Below, piece by piece: positions 1-11,927 of a stretch of 64,000 nucleotides of DNA (positions are counted from its first letter, which is position 1; each line of letters opens with the position of its first letter). The stretch comes from Azolla pinnata. Taxonomy: Eukaryota; Streptophyta; Polypodiopsida; Salviniales; Salviniaceae. The DNA lies in contig JBBBWG010000781.1 in NCBI GenBank assembly GCA_037176905.1, positions 35,338 through 99,337 on the forward strand. Direction: 5' to 3'. A program made the translations under genes and the position numbers. The notes under the pieces are model-generated. The model had not been told where the DNA came from. It did not search any database and saw only the letters and a program-made list of their open reading frames with translations.

Positions 1-2888
1 AGATAGAAATTTGAAGCTGGATGTAGAGTTCGTTGCTGGACGGTGTATAATTTGAGCCGTTATTAATTTTGTGCACTGATAGTGATTATCAAGTGTTAGA
101 TGAGCTTACTTCAATGACTTTTCGTCGAGTCGAATCAAAGTTTCATATAATATCATACAAATGTAATTTGGATCATCTTATACAAGTCTGATCGTGTATG
201 GGAAAGGGAGACCATTAGAAGTTTCACACAATGGCAGTCAAATACAAAGTGAATTGAGTTCGCACTTGATTTCCTGCCTCTGCTTGTTTACGACCCTTCT
301 TGTCAATGAAAATCACACACAGCATTGAGTCGTAAACATGCTATAGCTCAAAACCTACTTGATTCACTGTTGCCATCTCTACTTGAAATCAAAAAATATC
401 CTCAAACAAAGATCTAAAGTACAACCTCAGTCACAAGTGTTGTATCATCATATCGCTAGTTGTGTGGATGAAATTAGGCCTTCGAACATCGCTTCTCTTC
501 AATAACTGATGATAGGACATTCTTATGGGGAAAGGAAGAAGGGCGATAAGGAGGACTGGGATTCACCATGTAATGTGAAAAATCATATAAGTGCGGTAAG
601 TGCAATGACTCCGCGTCCTCCTCGTGCAATGTCTTTATTGCCGAGTAAGGATATTGCCGAGTAAGGAAAGGGAGATCGATGGTACACGATAAAAGAGAAG
701 GACAATGATGTCGGAAAGCGACTTAAGGTTAAAAAAGGAAGGCGATAAAACACACACAACCATCTATCACGATTCTCAATAGATGCGTGTAAGAAAACAT
801 TGAGTATGGTCTTTTACTAAACCCCTCTAGACCTTCTTAAACCTTTAAACCCTGAACTGATCAGTATTATTGCTACCCTAGTAGGTACTAGTAGTAAGTG
901 AAACATGTTGAATCTCTCAATACTTGACCTATGAAGATGATAATCAGTCAAATCAATCTACCTATCAATGATTGGAAACAATCAAACACCCAATTGTGTA
1001 AACAGTCTCCCAGGCCATCTTTTGTTTGCTTAAGTAAGCAAGCAAGCATTCATGTATCTTAGTGTTGCTGCCTCGGTGGTTTTTACATCACAAAGCACGA
1101 AGAAATCGAAGCAAAAGTCAAGTATGGACCGACTGAAGTTTGATCCCTCTGTTGTCAGGCACCAAACACAGATCGATCATCTGCTCGACTACGGACATCT
1201 AAGCAAAATATCTCCTCCCTCTTTTGTCGGCATTCGCCCACGTTCAAAAAGCTTCGACCAGGCACAAACAGGCCCCTTTTCTTTTATAAAAGAAATGGAA
1301 GTAAGGAGCTTCTCTGTATATTTTGGCTTGAGCACAACCTCTCCCATTCACGAGGGCCACAACCCAAGCTGTCGGAGTGTGTTTCTCTCAGAGAAAGTTT
1401 TCCACAATGCATACATTCCCAAGAAACTGATTACCACCCTAATTCTTCTTCTTCAGATTTTATTCCATAGAAAAGAGAAAGAGGCTCACTTGATGTTTAT
1501 GTGTATAGACTGAGAGCTCACATGCGCCGCGAGAGATCTTTTCCTTTGATCAATGGCTCCTCCATCCACGTCGGTTTCACTGAACATTAGCATCGCCATC
1601 AGCATCATCATCATGATTAGCATTATTATTTCTTTTAGAATCCGAAAGGGAACATGTTCACGATACACCCATTATTAAAACCATAATCAATGTAAGTAGT
1701 GGAACTGGTCGATCCCATACCTGCACATTTCCCGTTCTGACCACTGTTTTTGCACATTGGGAGGGCTTCATAATCAGCTCCTTTGATTGATCGATCAGCC
1801 GATCACGTGTCCATGTGCACAATGCTTGTTCCTTACTACTTCCTCGCCCCATCAAATTGAAGCAAGAAGGAAAGCCGTAAATCTCTTCTATAAAACCTCT
1901 CTGTCCTCTTGGAGGAAGAGCCATCCGTCCCAACCATCCATTCCGTTGAGCACCTCACATTCACAGCACAAAAGATAGTGAGTGGGACCCTTCTTAAAGC
2001 TCTGCCTTCTTAAAGCATCAACAAAAGTCTACTTCCAAAAGGAACTCTTCAGTAGTACAGCAAGTCATTGATGACCTCGTCACATTTGGTCCCATCAGCT
2101 AAATATCTTCGGTAACCCAAAGATGCTAAAACCCTAAACCCTAAACTCTATAGACCGCTATTGATAGGTTGAAAGGAAGTTCGGGCTGGTTGAAACTGAC
2201 CGCGGACCTGGACCACAAAACCTGGTGTGGGCAAGAAAAATTGACTCAGATTTGGCATACAAAGACTCAGGGAATCAAATTAACCATATGGAGAAGGGCC
2301 AACCTGATCTGCAAAACACTCGGAATGTTTAAGTCCATGAGCTCAGGTGATCAAATTCCCTGGTTGAAGATCAGAAAATGGTAATTATAATACCTTTGTT
2401 GAAAGATTACTCTTTGTTGAAGATCAGAAAAAGGTAATTAACCTTTGTTGGAGAAGAAACAGGAAAAGCGTTTGACTGACTCTATGATTCTGATACTTTC
2501 TCTTCGGGAAGTAAAAGCAGTCCATCTTAAGCTAGACATGACTTGAATTTAAATGCAACGAACCATCAGAAGTAAATTATGCATATAGTAAACGACCCTA
2601 AACGATGAAAAAATCAACCTGAAACCTTTTGTCCCAACACATTAATGGCCTTACAATTGCGGCTTATGTAGAACAAAGACACCATCTCTTAATCCATTGT
2701 GTGCTGATAAAACCAGCTTAAGCATACTGACCACAAATTAGTATCCAGAGGCATTCAAAAGAAAGAAACAAGATTGATCGAGGTTGCCATATCGAAAACA
2801 AGGAGAATTTTTCAGTGAACTTAGATTTAAACCAAGTTCCGGCTTTCACGTTAACTTCTTTTCCATGTTTTTTGTATTATAGTTGAAT
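1..2888. other. Intergenic, no gene supported
   Basis: No conserved protein, RNA gene or transposon domain was recognised on either strand. Open frames here, such as one of 153 codons starting at 1052, have no family resemblance. A short plant-telomere-like stretch (two CCCTAAA units) lies near 2131-2147. An imperfect direct duplication of about 50 bp lies near 2365-2450. The last part probably holds the 3' flank of the thioredoxin gene. Confidence 0.5.
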
Positions 2889-4794
2889 TCAACAAGAGGA
2901 GGCTACAAGATGAACATCCTCCATGGCTACATGGGCTTGAGGATCATAAGCAGATTCCATATTGTTCTTCATAACATTGGAAGTAGGAACCATGGGCACA
3001 GCAGCGCAGCTTGAGCTGCTGCTGCTGCTGCTTGTCGACTGCTGCCTGGCCTTCTCGATCTGCCTAACCAGCTCATCGTACTTTGCACCCTTCACCTCCG
3101 AGACCAGGCTGTTGTTCCTGAATATTTTGAAGGTAGGGAGGATTCCCACACCCATCTTGCTGAAGAGATACTGCAAAAAGAAAAAAACGATAGCTAAGAA
3201 TTCAGTTGGGTCCAATGATGATGATCTGCCACTTGAAGATCCAGAGCTTTACAATGAGTCAACTCTCTTATGTTTGTGTATTTGTATCTGTCTATATACA
3301 CATCCAAATGTCCAATCATATACAACAATTGATACCATTCAATGGTATATGCATATAGAGAAATCCATTGAGAAAGTTCCTCTCTCTAATATGTCTGTGT
3401 ATATGTATAGATATGTATTATATACATACATATTATATCCAAGCATCTCATACTGCAAATCAATGGTATACATATAAAGAAATCCATTATAAGGAATCAA
3501 TGATATATGTGCATGAGTCCATGTAAGATCTTTCTCTTATATGCATGTGCGTGTGCACATATATATCCAATATATAACACCTGAATCCTGATACAATTCA
3601 ATGGTTTTACCTTGTTGTCATTGCTGCAATCCAGCTTTAAGAACACTACATCATCATACTGGTCCGAGAGCTTAACCAGCTTTGGATAAATCATTCGACA
3701 AGGTCCACACCTGCCATGCCATTTGAAGTCCATGTCAGATGATCCGTTCAATAAGAAGTTCGAAACAAGAATCTATGAATCCCATGATTAAGAATCTAGC
3801 TGCATCATGTATAACTAACTTGTCACCAAACTTGTAAAGGCTAAAAAGGAGCCACAACAAAGCTTTTTACTTGATCAATCCAAATACAAAAAGTAAGATT
3901 TGTCTCCTCACAAGAAGTTCTGAGATGGTCAAATGATACTAGTATCACTGTATTAAAGAGATGCTGAAATCCAACCACTATCTTCCTATATCGGATTAGC
4001 TGCTTCCATAGCTAAGCTCTAATTCCGGTAATCACTGAGCACATGCATTAGACAATTATTTGTATGTAGCAGGCTAGGTGTTCACAAAACCGTCCTATAA
4101 TGCTGAGTTTAATGTGCATGTACGGATCCATTCTCATCTTCCCTTACCAAGTTCAGGAAAGACCTCCACACTGTTCAAAGGCTTCATACCAAGCAAAACA
4201 GTGTGTATCTTTATATTTGAAAAGATGCATGGCAAGTTTAGATTAAGATATGAGCTTAGAAACTTACCAGCGGGTATATAAGTCGAGGACGACCAGTTTG
4301 TCCCCGGCAGCCTGGACAGTAGGCCAGAAGGTGTCCTTATCCACGTCTTTTACAGAATGCAAGCCACCTCTATTGAAGAGCATCCGAGAATTCCAATCTC
4401 CCCCTCCATGATTCTGCTTCTGATTCTGATGATTGTGATTTACAGTACTAGGAGAAGGGGAAAGAAGAGGCGCTACCTTGTGCACAGTGCTTGGTGTGGT
4501 GGCAATATAACTGCCAGCGGAGCTTGGTTTAGATATCGCAATCTGACAAGAAGCTGTAGCGAGATGGCCAAGAGAAGACGATGGGAAGGCAGACAGAGAA
4601 GAAGAAGAGGACGAAAGAGGAGACGTTGATGAGGAGGAGGAGGCATTAAAGATGAGAGAGTTTGAAGACGGAGACGGAGACGGAGATGGAAGCTGATATG
4701 CGGAGGAGAACCTAGCGTTAGGTGCTGCCGTCATATCGATCTGCAGATTCAAGGCTATGTTTGAAGGAGCACGGGAGATACTGCATAGGGCCAT
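2889..4794 (-). CDS. TRXF: Thioredoxin f-type, chloroplast (3 exons)
   Basis: Coding exons on the minus strand are 4268-4794, 3611-3710 and 2889-3170, giving 302 aa. The first intron splits the active-site Trp codon (TG|G); joining restores WCGPC at residues 176-180. The block after it matches plant thioredoxin f: YDDVVFLKLDC, the extra f-type Cys (C204), cis-proline in ILPTFKIF (P221) and VKGAKYDELV. Residues 1 to about 140 are Ser/Thr/Pro/Asn-rich and act plausibly as a long chloroplast transit region. Family role: thioredoxin f takes electrons from ferredoxin-thioredoxin reductase and reduces Calvin-cycle targets such as fructose-1,6-bisphosphatase. Oddities: the protein is longer than the usual 180-190 aa, because of the N-terminal region and a C-terminal tail of about 55 residues with an eight-Ser run and a final Cys. 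The start is the first Met of the open frame after a pyrimidine-rich leader. Confidence 0.9.
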
Positions 4795-5412
4795 GGCCAG
4801 GGTTAAAGGTTGGTTTCCAAGAAGAAAAGGAGATGAAGAAGAAGAAAAGAAATGGGAATGAAGATCAAGAAGCTACGGAGGAGGAGGAGGAGAAGAAGAA
4901 GAAGAAGTTGAAGAAGAAGAAGAAGAAGTTGAAGAATCAGAAGACACGGAGAAGATGAAGAAGCTTAGAAGTCTTGAGCTAGATCAAGGGGTCTTGATCT
5001 TCGATTGCTTCAAGAAAACTTCCGTGGCTGTGCCTGACGAGAAATCAAGGAGAGTTTTCTGGAGACGACGAAGCACTGGATCAATGGCGTTTCTGTCTAA
5101 CCACCAGTTTCTTCCGGGGGGCCAAGATCAGATCAGATCAGATCAGATCGATCACGATCTTTTTGGCCTGTCCGAATTTCCTTCTGCAAAAAACTCTACC
5201 GCTTCACCCGCACAGAAAGCTCGGGCCGGCTTCGACGATCTGCTGGCGATGCTGCGTTTTGCAGAAGGAGGAGGAGGAGGAGGAGGAGGAAGAAGAAGCT
5301 GAAGAAGGATCCGACGAACGAAAAGACAGAAAACAGAAGAAAGAAGGTGCAGAAGCGCAGGAACTTCCAGCTTCTTCTTCCTCTTGTCTTCCGTTCAGCG
5401 TCAGGATCTGCT
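4795..5412 (-). promoter_or_regulatory. Leader/promoter region of the thioredoxin f gene, CTT-rich on the sense strand
   Basis: On the minus (sense) strand this region is rich in CTT/CTC runs (plus-strand GAA/GAG at about 4830-4955 and 5263-5300). That fits a pyrimidine-rich plant 5' leader. No TATA box was placed with confidence. A (GATCA)n run lies near 5126-5150. Confidence 0.4.
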
Positions 5413-5445
5413 AAACCCTAACCCTAACCCTAACCCTAACCCTAA
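5413..5445 (+). repeat. Interstitial telomere-type repeat (CCCTAA)5
   Basis: Five perfect CCCTAA units run from 5416 to 5445, preceded by TAAA. This is the TTAGGG-type unit, not the seven-base CCCTAAA unit seen elsewhere in the window. It lies about 620 bp upstream of the thioredoxin start. The junction also forms an AAACCCTAA telo-box, a known plant promoter motif. Confidence 0.9.
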
Positions 5446-5524
5446 TTTCAGGTTTCTTGATTTCCGCCATCGCCGCAAGCTTCTGTCTGTTTTATACGCG
5501 GCCCAAAAATCTCTCAGAAAAAAA

Positions 5525-5561
5525 CAAGAAGAAGAAGAAGAAGAAGAAGAAGAAGAAGAAA
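5525..5561 (+). repeat. (GAA)n microsatellite
   Basis: About twelve uninterrupted GAA units are followed by A-rich sequence to about 5640. Protein-like frames through it are repeat artefacts. Confidence 0.9.
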
Positions 5562-5714
5562 ATTTCAGTTTAAATAAAAAAAAGAAAAAAAGAAAAAAGA
5601 AAGGGAAAAACAAAAAAGAAACGCAATATATTAAATCAGTAAAATAGATTTAAAAATAGAGTTATATATAATAAACAAATCATATAATTTTGGAATAAAG
5701 CAAATCGTAAATTG

Positions 5715-6318
5715 TTATAGTTCTAATTCGAAAGCATTAAAAAAAAAGCAGACCATTTTCCGGATTAGTGCTAATCACTGTTGCTCGGTGATTAGCACTA
5801 ATGACGGTGTTAATCAGGGTGATTAAGGCGTCAGAAGAGGACATCGACCGAAACGACACTCTGGGCTTGTTATAATTCTAATTCGAAAGTATTGAAAAGC
5901 AGACGATTCTCCGGATTAGTGCTAATCACTGTTGCTCGTTGATTAGCACTAATGACGGTGTTAATCAGGGTGATTAAGGCGTCAGAAGAGGACATCGACC
6001 GAAACGACACTCTGGGCTTGTTATAATTCTAATTCGAAAGTATTGAAAAGCAGACGATTCTCCGGATTAGTGCTAATCACTGTTGCTCGTTGATTAGCAC
6101 TAATGACGGTGTTAATCAGGGTGATTAAGGCGTCAGAAGAGGACACCGACCGAAACGACACTCTGGGCTTGTTATAATTCTAATTCGAAAGTATTGAAAA
6201 GCAGACGATTCTCCAGATTAGTGCTAATCACTATTGCTCGGTGATTAGCACTAATGACGGCGTTAATCAGGGTGATTAAGGCGTCAGAAGAGGACACCGA
6301 CGCAAACGGCACACTGGG
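5715..6318 (+). repeat. 151-bp tandem repeat, 4 copies, each with a hairpin
   Basis: The phrase CTTGTTATAATTCTAATTCG recurs at 5866, 6017 and 6168, and CTTG of the next junction at 6319, giving a constant 151-bp period. A more diverged first copy starts near 5715. Each unit holds an inverted repeat. In copies 1 and 4 the arms ATTAGTGCTAATCAC and GTGATTAGCACTAAT (5764-5778 with 5788-5802; 6217-6231 with 6241-6255) pair perfectly over 15 bp around a 9-base loop. Copies 2 and 3 lose one outer pair. Confidence 0.93.
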
Positions 6319-7260
6319 CTTGCTTAAACTCGGCGAATTGGATTGGGAGTGATTAGCCGGAGCTGCATCTACGTTGCTCGATAGTGATAATTATTCCGAT
6401 GCAGGGGAAGAATGCACCGATTAAGATCGGAGGGTGAAATCGCCAGGTGATTAGGGGGCTAATCGGCGCATTCGATGGACCGATTAGCCTCTCGCTTTGG
6501 TCTGTCGCACAAAAGAATGCACCTAATTATGATCGGAGGTGAAAATTTGCTGGGTACTTAGGGACTAATCGGCGCGTTAAAATGGAGCGATTAGGCTCCT
6601 GCTTGCCTCATCTTAATCAGAAGGGCGAAAAAACAAAGAAAATGGCACTAATCAAGATGACCAAGCCGGAGTCTGATCACTCCGTCAAATGCACCGATCA
6701 GTCCCTAATTACCTGGCAAATTCACCTCCAATCGTAGTTAGCGCATTCGTTTTTCGCCCGTCGAATTGCGATGACCAAGCAAGGTAATCTTAATTGCCAG
6801 GTAATCGGCGCATTAGATGGAGCGATTAGCGGCTTGGGTCATCTTGATTTAGAAGGGCTAAAAGAGGAATGCACTAATTAAGATTTGGAGGTGGAATTGG
6901 CAGGTAATTAGGGGCAGGGATTAGCGGTAATTACCTCCTAAACACACGCGCCTCGATCCCGTAATTAAAGGGGCCGTTAGTTATTCTAAAGAAAAAATGA
7001 AGCTTTCTGCGCCGTCCACGTGTTCGGCTCAGAATAAAAGCGGAAATAATAAAAACGGAAATATGAAAAAAATCCAACTGGTTTTTTATTTTGACTATTA
7101 TTTATGTTTTCTTTTTTCTGGCGTTTTCCCTTCTTTTTTTTTTTACGGAAAATTACAGCAAAAAGGAATTATGCTGGATTTTATTTAATTAATTAAATGA
7201 TTTATTTTTTGCAAATTATGTTAGAAAATAACGTTAAATCACAAATTAGGGCGAAAAACA
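6319..7260. repeat. Decayed GATTAG/CTAATC-rich repeat domain
   Basis: Diverged copies of a unit of roughly 100-130 bp, with anchor words AATGCACC, GATCGGAGG, TAATCGGCGC and GCGATTAG, occur near 6410, 6514 and 6785-6930. An inverted copy lies near 6685-6750. No coding function is visible. The word GATTAG links it to the adjacent 151-bp array. Confidence 0.6.
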
Positions 7261-7296
7261 GATCAAATGAGAGAGACCTGGGAGTTGATTAGGGCC

Positions 7297-7402
7297 CAGA
7301 TTAGCAGGGAATTAATCAAGCAGTGGAGGATTAGCAAGGAATTAATCAAGCAGTGGAGGATTAGCAAGGAATTAATCAAGCAGTGGAGGATTAGCAGGGA
7401 AA
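7297..7402 (+). repeat. 30-bp tandem repeat, about 3.5 copies
   Basis: Units that begin CAGTGGAGGATTAGCAAGG repeat at exactly 30 bp (7321, 7351, 7381), with a partial copy before them. The units are contiguous with no spacers. Each again carries GATTAG. Confidence 0.92.
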
Positions 7403-8774
7403 ATAATATGAATTTGTGAGTTAATCGGAGCATCGGCCGGTAATTTCCCGTTGCAGGGTTTAGGGGTTTAGATTAGTCTGACTAATCACCCATCAGATCC
7501 ACTAATCGTCCACCAGGCTCAGCGTAATCGAATCGAATTCACTAAATTACCCACCAGATTCTCGCTATAGTTCAGAATCAGCAATCAGCCGCCCAACTGC
7601 AGTTGCCCGATCACGCTCATAATTAATTAATTAATCTATCTGCCCCATGATCAGGCTCGCTATAATCGTCCGAATCTGGCTCGCTAATTGCCCCATCGCA
7701 GTCCCTAATCACTAATCGAGGCCGGGTTTTTAACCGCCGAACTGATCATCACTCATCGGACCCGTTCAAACTTCGGTTTCAGACCTGTCGAGCTCTGCGA
7801 AATCTAGAACCCCCAAAAACTTTCTTTAATTGGATCGAGGCAAGGGGCCAAAAACCCAGAGAAATCTAAGCAGAATCAGATCGGATCGGAATCGGATCGA
7901 GTCGAAACTGGATCGCTCAATCTGAGCCACCATTCTTGATGCTTTACCAGACAGACCTGAGGTATTAACAAGTATTTTGCTTTTAATGTGTTTGTTTTAG
8001 CAAAACTTTAGTAAAAAAATGCGTATCGAATTTATTGCTTACATTTTGACGCATGCTAAAATTAGAAATTACAAAGTAACGCATGATTTTGCCTCTCACG
8101 GTAAATTCACATCCATTTGATCGATTAACACCGAATCTATTAGATTCCGAGATTGCACTGAGTTATGTTAATAAAACACATTAGCAAGGGAATCGAATCG
8201 ATCAGTAAACAACAATAGGAAGTACAGTAACTAGCTGTCAGAAGACTATTAATCAATGAACATGAGAAGAGATAGATGGAAGTGATTAACAATAAGAGAA
8301 GGATAGAAGCGATTAATGAGACGCGATCAGGTATTGATCGATTAGCGATACAACTACGCGTTAATTTGTAGTTCTTAATTTTAATCAGCATTACAGCTTT
8401 AATTAAATACATTTGTTAGGGATTTTGTTTAATCGAAATCTCCCCTAAAACCAAATTTTCTCCGCCCAAAATGTGCGAACGTGTCATGATTTTCTCCGCC
8501 CAAGAAAAAAAAAACGGCGATAATTGTCAGTTTTGTTGGTCAAGAAAAAAAATTGAAAAGAGGAAGGAAAACAATTCCCAAACCTTAGAACAAAAGGGAA
8601 AGGAAGAAATTTTGGAAAAATAAAACAAGGGAGAAGATCAGAGGAATCTTCATTCTTTGTTTGTTACTGAAAATATCTCTGAGGAGGTCTTCTGCTGAAG
8701 AGAAGAAGAATAAGAGAAGAAAGTCTGGTCTTTTTTGCTTTGCCCAAGAACCAGAAGAAGATGGATGGGCATGG
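7403..8774. other. Intergenic, no gene seen
   Basis: AT-rich sequence with many CTAATC/GATTA words and an AATT run near 7620-7635. A purine-rich stretch at 8500-8760 opens no recognisable protein. Confidence 0.5.
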
Positions 8775-9330
8775 ATTGACAAGATTCAGAAGAGGCTTGC
8801 GATTTGCCCGACCAGAAGATGGCCAGAATGTGAAGATAACGCCATGGTATCTCTGAACAGATACATTGGTAAAGAAATGATACAAATGAAGATCAACTGA
8901 ACTGATCTGCGGATACATCATAAGATAACCCCATGACAACAGAACTAGTTACTATGGGATTGACGAGATTCAGAAGAGGCTTGCGATTTGCCTGACCAGA
9001 AGATGGCCAGAATGTGAAGATAACGCCACGGAATCTCTGAACAGATACATTGGTAAAGAAATGATACAAATGAAGATCAACTGAACTGATCTGCGGATAC
9101 ATCATAAGCTAACCCCATGACAACAGAACTAGTTACTATGGGACTGACGAGATTCAGAAGAGGCTTGCGATTTGCCTGACCAGACGATGGCCAGAAGATG
9201 AAGATACGCCATGGTAGCCCTGGAACCGATGCATTGGTAAAGAAATGATACAAATGAAGATCAACTGAACTCATCAGCGAATACATCGTAAGATAAGCCC
9301 CATGACAGCAGAACTGGTTACTTATGAAAG
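8775..9330 (+). repeat. 184-bp tandem repeat, 3 copies
   Basis: ATTGAC(A/G)AGATTCAGAAG recurs at 8775 and 8959, and a variant at 9143, a 184-bp period. Copies differ by point changes, and the third is the most diverged. Open frames across it simply repeat the same peptide. Confidence 0.92.
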
Positions 9331-11104
9331 TTATCGCGGCGCAAAAAGGACCCGACTCCCAAACTACTATCATTGCATCTCAATCTTGGTTCTCAGCATC
9401 GCTCCAACAATGTGTACCTGGGAATTACATGCCCTCAAGACCTTCTCGGGCCCTGCTCTATTTCAATTCCATTTTAATGATCCCTGTCACATCCTTGTAT
9501 ACAGAATGGGAAAACAGACCATGATAATCTATGGAGCTGATAGCCCCTAGTCTTTCGCCTGACATTTTTTTTTTTATGCGGCTCTCGATTACTCAGCGGT
9601 TGATCGGACCCTGTCTCTCTGTCTGCCTGCAGATAGATGGATACAGGCCACTAGAAGGAGCAGAATGATCGACAACCACGCGAAATCGTAAGGCCAGAAA
9701 TGGCGGGGGGGAAAAAACGCCAGGAAATCGCAACAGGCTTATCACTGCTGGATCTTCTCACGTGCAAATCGAGATCGGAGCAAGTTGGCTTCTCCAGAAC
9801 AGACTCGCACAGATCATCGACTGGGCCAGTGTTAGTGAGTTTTTGCACTTGCATTTGGGAACCTGGTGGGATCCCCCCCCACTCGATTCATCTTTTTCCG
9901 CTAACGTTGGAAGCACGCGGCGATTGAACTCTTCCTTTGGGAAAAGATCTGGAGCTTCCAGATTCCAGTGTCCTCGGTGCAGACAGTTAAAACCTTATCG
10001 CGTCCCTCGCAAAATATCTCTCATGTCTCGGATGGCGCCGATGTGGCTTCCGGGATTCGGACGAGATATTCTTCGAACCGGTCCGACAATCTCGCTTGGG
10101 ATTTTCCGTCGTTTGTTTGCGCTCTGCGAATCTGCAACCACCCTATTTCCTTCTTTAATCTCCTCTTGTTGTTGTTGTTATGCATGTGGTGATGATGCTG
10201 ATGATGCCCTTTCCAAGTACATAAAGATCTCTATAGATCGCTATCTTCGTCGCTTGTGCATTCAAAAATCCCTCGAACTCTGTAATCGCAAAGGGTAGGA
10301 TTTGAACCCAGTGATCGAACTTGGGAGCTTATATTATTTGCTAATCTGCAACAACAAGAACATTTCATACTTGTCAACTGTCACGTGTTGATTCGTCGAT
10401 GGTTCCAGAGAATTGAGAAAGCTTAACACGCATTTGTGAAGGAATTGTAACTAATGTATGAGATTTAAGAAGAGTTTAAAATACATTCGAGATCGTCCCG
10501 AATCATTCCGGATAATCTAGATTATAAGGATAGCGATCAAATTTACGTAGATGTGCTGAGCATCATGTCGTTATTCAGTTTGTGCTGATGACTCATGAGG
10601 ATCAAGGTCTTCACGACTCTAACGAAATCGAGTTGTACTTGAACACTATATCTCGTTGTATTATTATTAACGCTATCTTCCCCGTTCGATAAACCTTTCT
10701 TATGGGGAGTGTAATATGCATCATTAGTGAGCCATAGACAACAGGATTTAAAGCGCACATTGAGGATTTAGCGACCCTGTGTGGTCCTCACTAGGAGCAA
10801 AGCACTATAATCGAGAACGATGTGGCAACGAAATAATTCTGGAAGCATGACGATTGTCACGCTAAAGAGAAAGATTTAAACATGTGACCTCTTATATCGT
10901 AGAAAAGCGATCTAGTCGAAATATATCATCAACAGTGATGATCGGAAGTGATCTCTTTGAAGGCATTGTGTGAATTTTGCTCCGGGCTTATTATCTTCGA
11001 ATTTCGATAGCCAAACTTAGTGGGGCCAACCAAAATTCTCGAGACAACAAGATCACAGGTACTCCTTGAGCTACCAATGAGATGATTGAAATCAATCTTT
11101 TACC
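9331..11104. other. Intergenic, no gene seen
   Basis: No recognised protein family. Near 10298-10320 a tRNA T-arm or B-box-like string is visible on the minus strand (GGTTCAAATCC), but no A box or cloverleaf accompanies it. Confidence 0.4.
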
Positions 11105-11300
11105 AATGGCAAGAGCTCTAGAAGGTTCGACAGCTTCTCGAGCTTTTTCTAAAAAAATTCTAAAAACATTGTATAAGCTCTCGAGCCTGCATAAAGACTA
11201 TGCACAAAAATTCGCGTTTGTCTGAGCTCAAGAAGCTCTCGAACCTTCTTCTTGGAGCCCACGAGCCATATATAAATACAGGGGATTCACCTTGATTTCG
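11105..11300 (+). promoter_or_regulatory. LTR-like promoter with inverted heat-shock-element-like clusters and a TATA box
   Basis: A clear TATA box (CATATATAAATAC, about 11267-11279) is preceded by two GAA/TTC clusters. The first, near 11108-11140, contains AGAAGGTTCGACAGCTTCTC. The second, near 11225-11258, is close to its reverse complement, so the two arms form an imperfect inverted repeat around about 85 bp. The layout resembles the U3/R start of a plant copia LTR, but terminal TG..CA ends and a primer-binding site were not found, so element identity is inference. Confidence 0.4.
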
Positions 11301-11403
11301 GTTTAACAGTAGAACCATAATCGTGAGTTCAGTTTCTATTGTTATCTCCTATCATATAACTCTGTAGTGACTACTATTGTACTCCAACTAACTACCCCCT
11401 TTA

Positions 11404-11927
11404 TATAGGTTAAACTTTCATGGCTCCTTGACCACTAAGTCTGTTCACACTTGTCCAACAATTATATGGGTTTGTCCCAATCCTAAGATAAGCCAGTTTC
11501 TCACTTATTCTACCTTTAAAACCATTCAAATTAGCATTATAAATTAGTTCTTAAGGTTATGCCCATAACATGGGTGCTATAGGTTAAACTTTCAAGGCTC
11601 CTTGACCACTAAGTCTGTTCACACTTGTTTAGCAATTATATGGGTTTGTCCCAATCCTAAGATAAGTCGGTTTCCCCCTTATCTTACCTTTAAAACCATT
11701 CAAATTGGCCTTATAAATTGGTTCTAAGGTTATGCCCATAACATGGGTGCTATAGGTTAAACTTTCAAGGCTCCTTGACCACTAAGTCTGTTCACACTTG
11801 TCTAACAATTATATGGGTTTGTCCAAGTCCTAAGATAAGCCAGTTTCCCACTTATCCTACCTTTAAAACCATTCAAATTAGCCTTATAAATTGGTTCTTA
11901 AGGTTATGCCCATAACATGGGTGCTAC
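11404..11927 (+). repeat. About 174-bp tandem repeat, 3 copies
   Basis: TAGGTTAAACTTTCA(A/T)GGCTC starts at 11406, 11580 and 11753. Each unit ends in GGTTATGCCCATAACATGGG, which contains the palindrome GTTATGCCCATAAC. It directly follows the LTR-like promoter block. Confidence 0.92.

Noticed and set aside
1052-1513. 153-codon open frame
   Set aside because: No family resemblance, no intron or promoter context; composition like its surroundings.
3497-3751. RCGPC active site (Trp lost) in thioredoxin
   Set aside because: The Arg-preceding reading is intronic; the Trp codon is split by the intron and restored by splicing.
7297-7402. CRISPR-like regular 30-bp repeats
   Set aside because: Units are contiguous with no spacers, and the DNA is plant nuclear.
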